Below are positions 63,156 to 64,000 of a stretch of 64,000 nt of DNA, in pieces. The translations under genes and the position numbers were made by a program. Positions within the stretch are counted from its first letter, which is position 1. Every line of letters begins with the position of its first letter. Under the pieces are notes generated by a model. It did no database searches and was not told the origin of the DNA. It worked only from the letters and a program-made list of their open reading frames with translations. Location of the stretch: NCBI RefSeq assembly GCF_012726195.1, contig NZ_JAASAF010000002.1, forward strand, positions 186,001 through 250,000, in the 5' to 3' direction. Source of the DNA: Rhodococcus sp. HNM0563. GTDB lineage: Bacteria > Actinomycetota > Actinomycetes > Mycobacteriales > Mycobacteriaceae.

Positions 63156-64000
63156 GCGTAGGCCTGAGGGTCGGCACCACCGTGTCGTCGGTTGCCGTCA
63201 CTTCCCCCTCCCCCGGACGGCCGGACCCGGACCCCATCGAGCGGCGCACCGCGGTGCATCTGCACTCCGACGGCACCGCCACGCTGGGCGAACACCATGT
63301 CGTCGATGGCAACACCAGCTCTTTCACCGACTTCGTCGATCGGCTGGGCCGCTCCAACGGGGTCCGTGCCAACGACGGCGCCCTGTCCCGTGCCGAAGAC
63401 CTCGTCGCAACAGCAATGGAATGCCTCATCGCCGACGCCGGGACGATGATCGGCGATGCGAACTACACCGTCGTGGCCTCCCACCCCACCGACTGGCCGC
63501 CTTCGACCGTCGCGCTGCTCCGCAACGCCCTCGACTACGTGGGCCTGCGTCACGTGTCGCTGATCTCCGACGCCGAGGCCGCCGCCGCGTGGTTCGAGTC
63601 GCAGGTGGCACACCAGACGGGAAGGCTCGTTGCGAGCTACCACATAGACCCGCACGGTTCGACCGTCACGCTCGTCCGTTCCGGTGTCGTCGCGGGTAAG
63701 GCATTCCGCTTCGCCGAAGGCGATGCCCCGTCGGTCTCCGCACAGTTGTCGACGGCACTCGGAGCGTTCGGCTGGCTCGTGACCAATCTCGATGCGATCG
63801 TCGTGACCCTCGACGAAACGGTCGATACGAGCGCCGCGCAGATCGTCGCTCAGTCGATCAAGGCCGGTCTCGGCGTGCGCTGTGCGCTCGCACCCGACCC
63901 TCACCAGACCATGGTTCGCGGTGCGGCACTCGCGGCCGCCGCAGGGTCGGTGGATCTCCTCGGATCCACCCAAGTGCTTCCTGCCACTCGCCCGACCGGC
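63146..64000 (+). CDS. Second Hsp70-like protein, 3' end outside the window
   Basis: The first 285 residues are visible. They show a degenerate actin/Hsp70 ATPase fold: VGLRVGTTVSSVAV (phosphate-1-like), VVASHPTDWPPSTVALLRNAL, LISDAEAAAAWFESQVA (typical Hsp70-like EPxAAA segment), a phosphate-2-like HIDPHGSTVTLVRSG and MVRGAALAAAAG near the end. The ATG overlaps the regulator stop by 10 bases. It is a diverged relative of the Hsp70-like protein at 58928, with weaker ATPase motifs. Confidence 0.75.
   Translation, partial: MSVGVGLRVGTTVSSVAVTSPSPGRPDPDPIERRTAVHLHSDGTATLGEHHVVDGNTSSFTDFVDRLGRSNGVRANDGALSRAEDLVATAMECLIADAGTMIGDANYTVVASHPTDWPPSTVALLRNALDYVGLRHVSLISDAEAAAAWFESQVAHQTGRLVASYHIDPHGSTVTLVRSGVVAGKAFRFAEGDAPSVSAQLSTALGAFGWLVTNLDAIVVTLDETVDTSAAQIVAQSIKAGLGVRCALAPDPHQTMVRGAALAAAAGSVDLLGSTQVLPATRPTG

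Overview
The window is high-GC actinobacterial chromosome. Its gene content (mycofactocin-type SDR, iniBAC, steroid catabolism genes with a KstR operator, HspR-type HAIR sites, frequent GTG/TTG starts) points to a mycolic-acid bacterium, most likely Rhodococcus or a close relative. The DUF3151 / Rv0361-like / fba / DedA / GH76 / TrmH / pyrE / clpB / flavohaemoglobin and hspR-dnaJ-grpE-dnaK / iniCAB blocks match gene sets I know from the Mycobacterium tuberculosis Rv0340-Rv0385 region, so most of the right two thirds is an old syntenic backbone with insertions. I see no rRNA, tRNA, CRISPR array, insertion sequence or prophage.

Layout. 1-2.8 kb: end of a molybdenum hydroxylase operon (large, FAD and 2Fe-2S subunits) plus a mycofactocin-type SDR. 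2.8-10.8 kb: cobalamin genes, with cobM-cobL on the minus strand and a riboswitch-led operon chelatase-cobO-cobBC(fusion)-cobD on the plus strand. 10.9-14.0 kb: a CotH kinase / DUF4956 / VTC polyphosphate-polymerase operon. 14.3-18.9 kb: an orphan possible DNA-binding protein, cobK, cobQ, the cobalt transporter cbtAB behind a second cobalamin riboswitch, and a histidine phosphatase. 18.9-38.4 kb: housekeeping backbone (CDF transporter, FUSC protein, fba, DedA, GH76, TrmH, galK-galT-pyrE, LemA, clpB with a HAIR operator, flavohaemoglobin). 38.6-48.7 kb: a steroid-related island (acyl-CoA ligase, flavohaemoglobin-type reductase, two KstD-type dehydrogenases, ketosteroid isomerase, HsaB-type flavin reductase, SnoaL-like proteins, LLM oxidoreductase) with an exact KstR-consensus operator. 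48.8-53.0 kb: hspR-dnaJ-grpE-dnaK with a second HAIR operator. 53.1-53.4 kb: a decayed endonuclease-like gene. 53.5-58.7 kb: iniC-iniA-iniB. 58.9-64 kb: a divergent Hsp70-like / LuxR-STAND regulator / Hsp70-like operon running off the end.

The parts least explained by known biology are the Hsp70-like - regulator - Hsp70-like operon facing iniBAC across a promoter with paired G/C palindromes, the VTC-DUF4956-CotH operon, the CobB-CobC fusion, and the globin-less paralogue of the flavohaemoglobin reductase under a KstR site.
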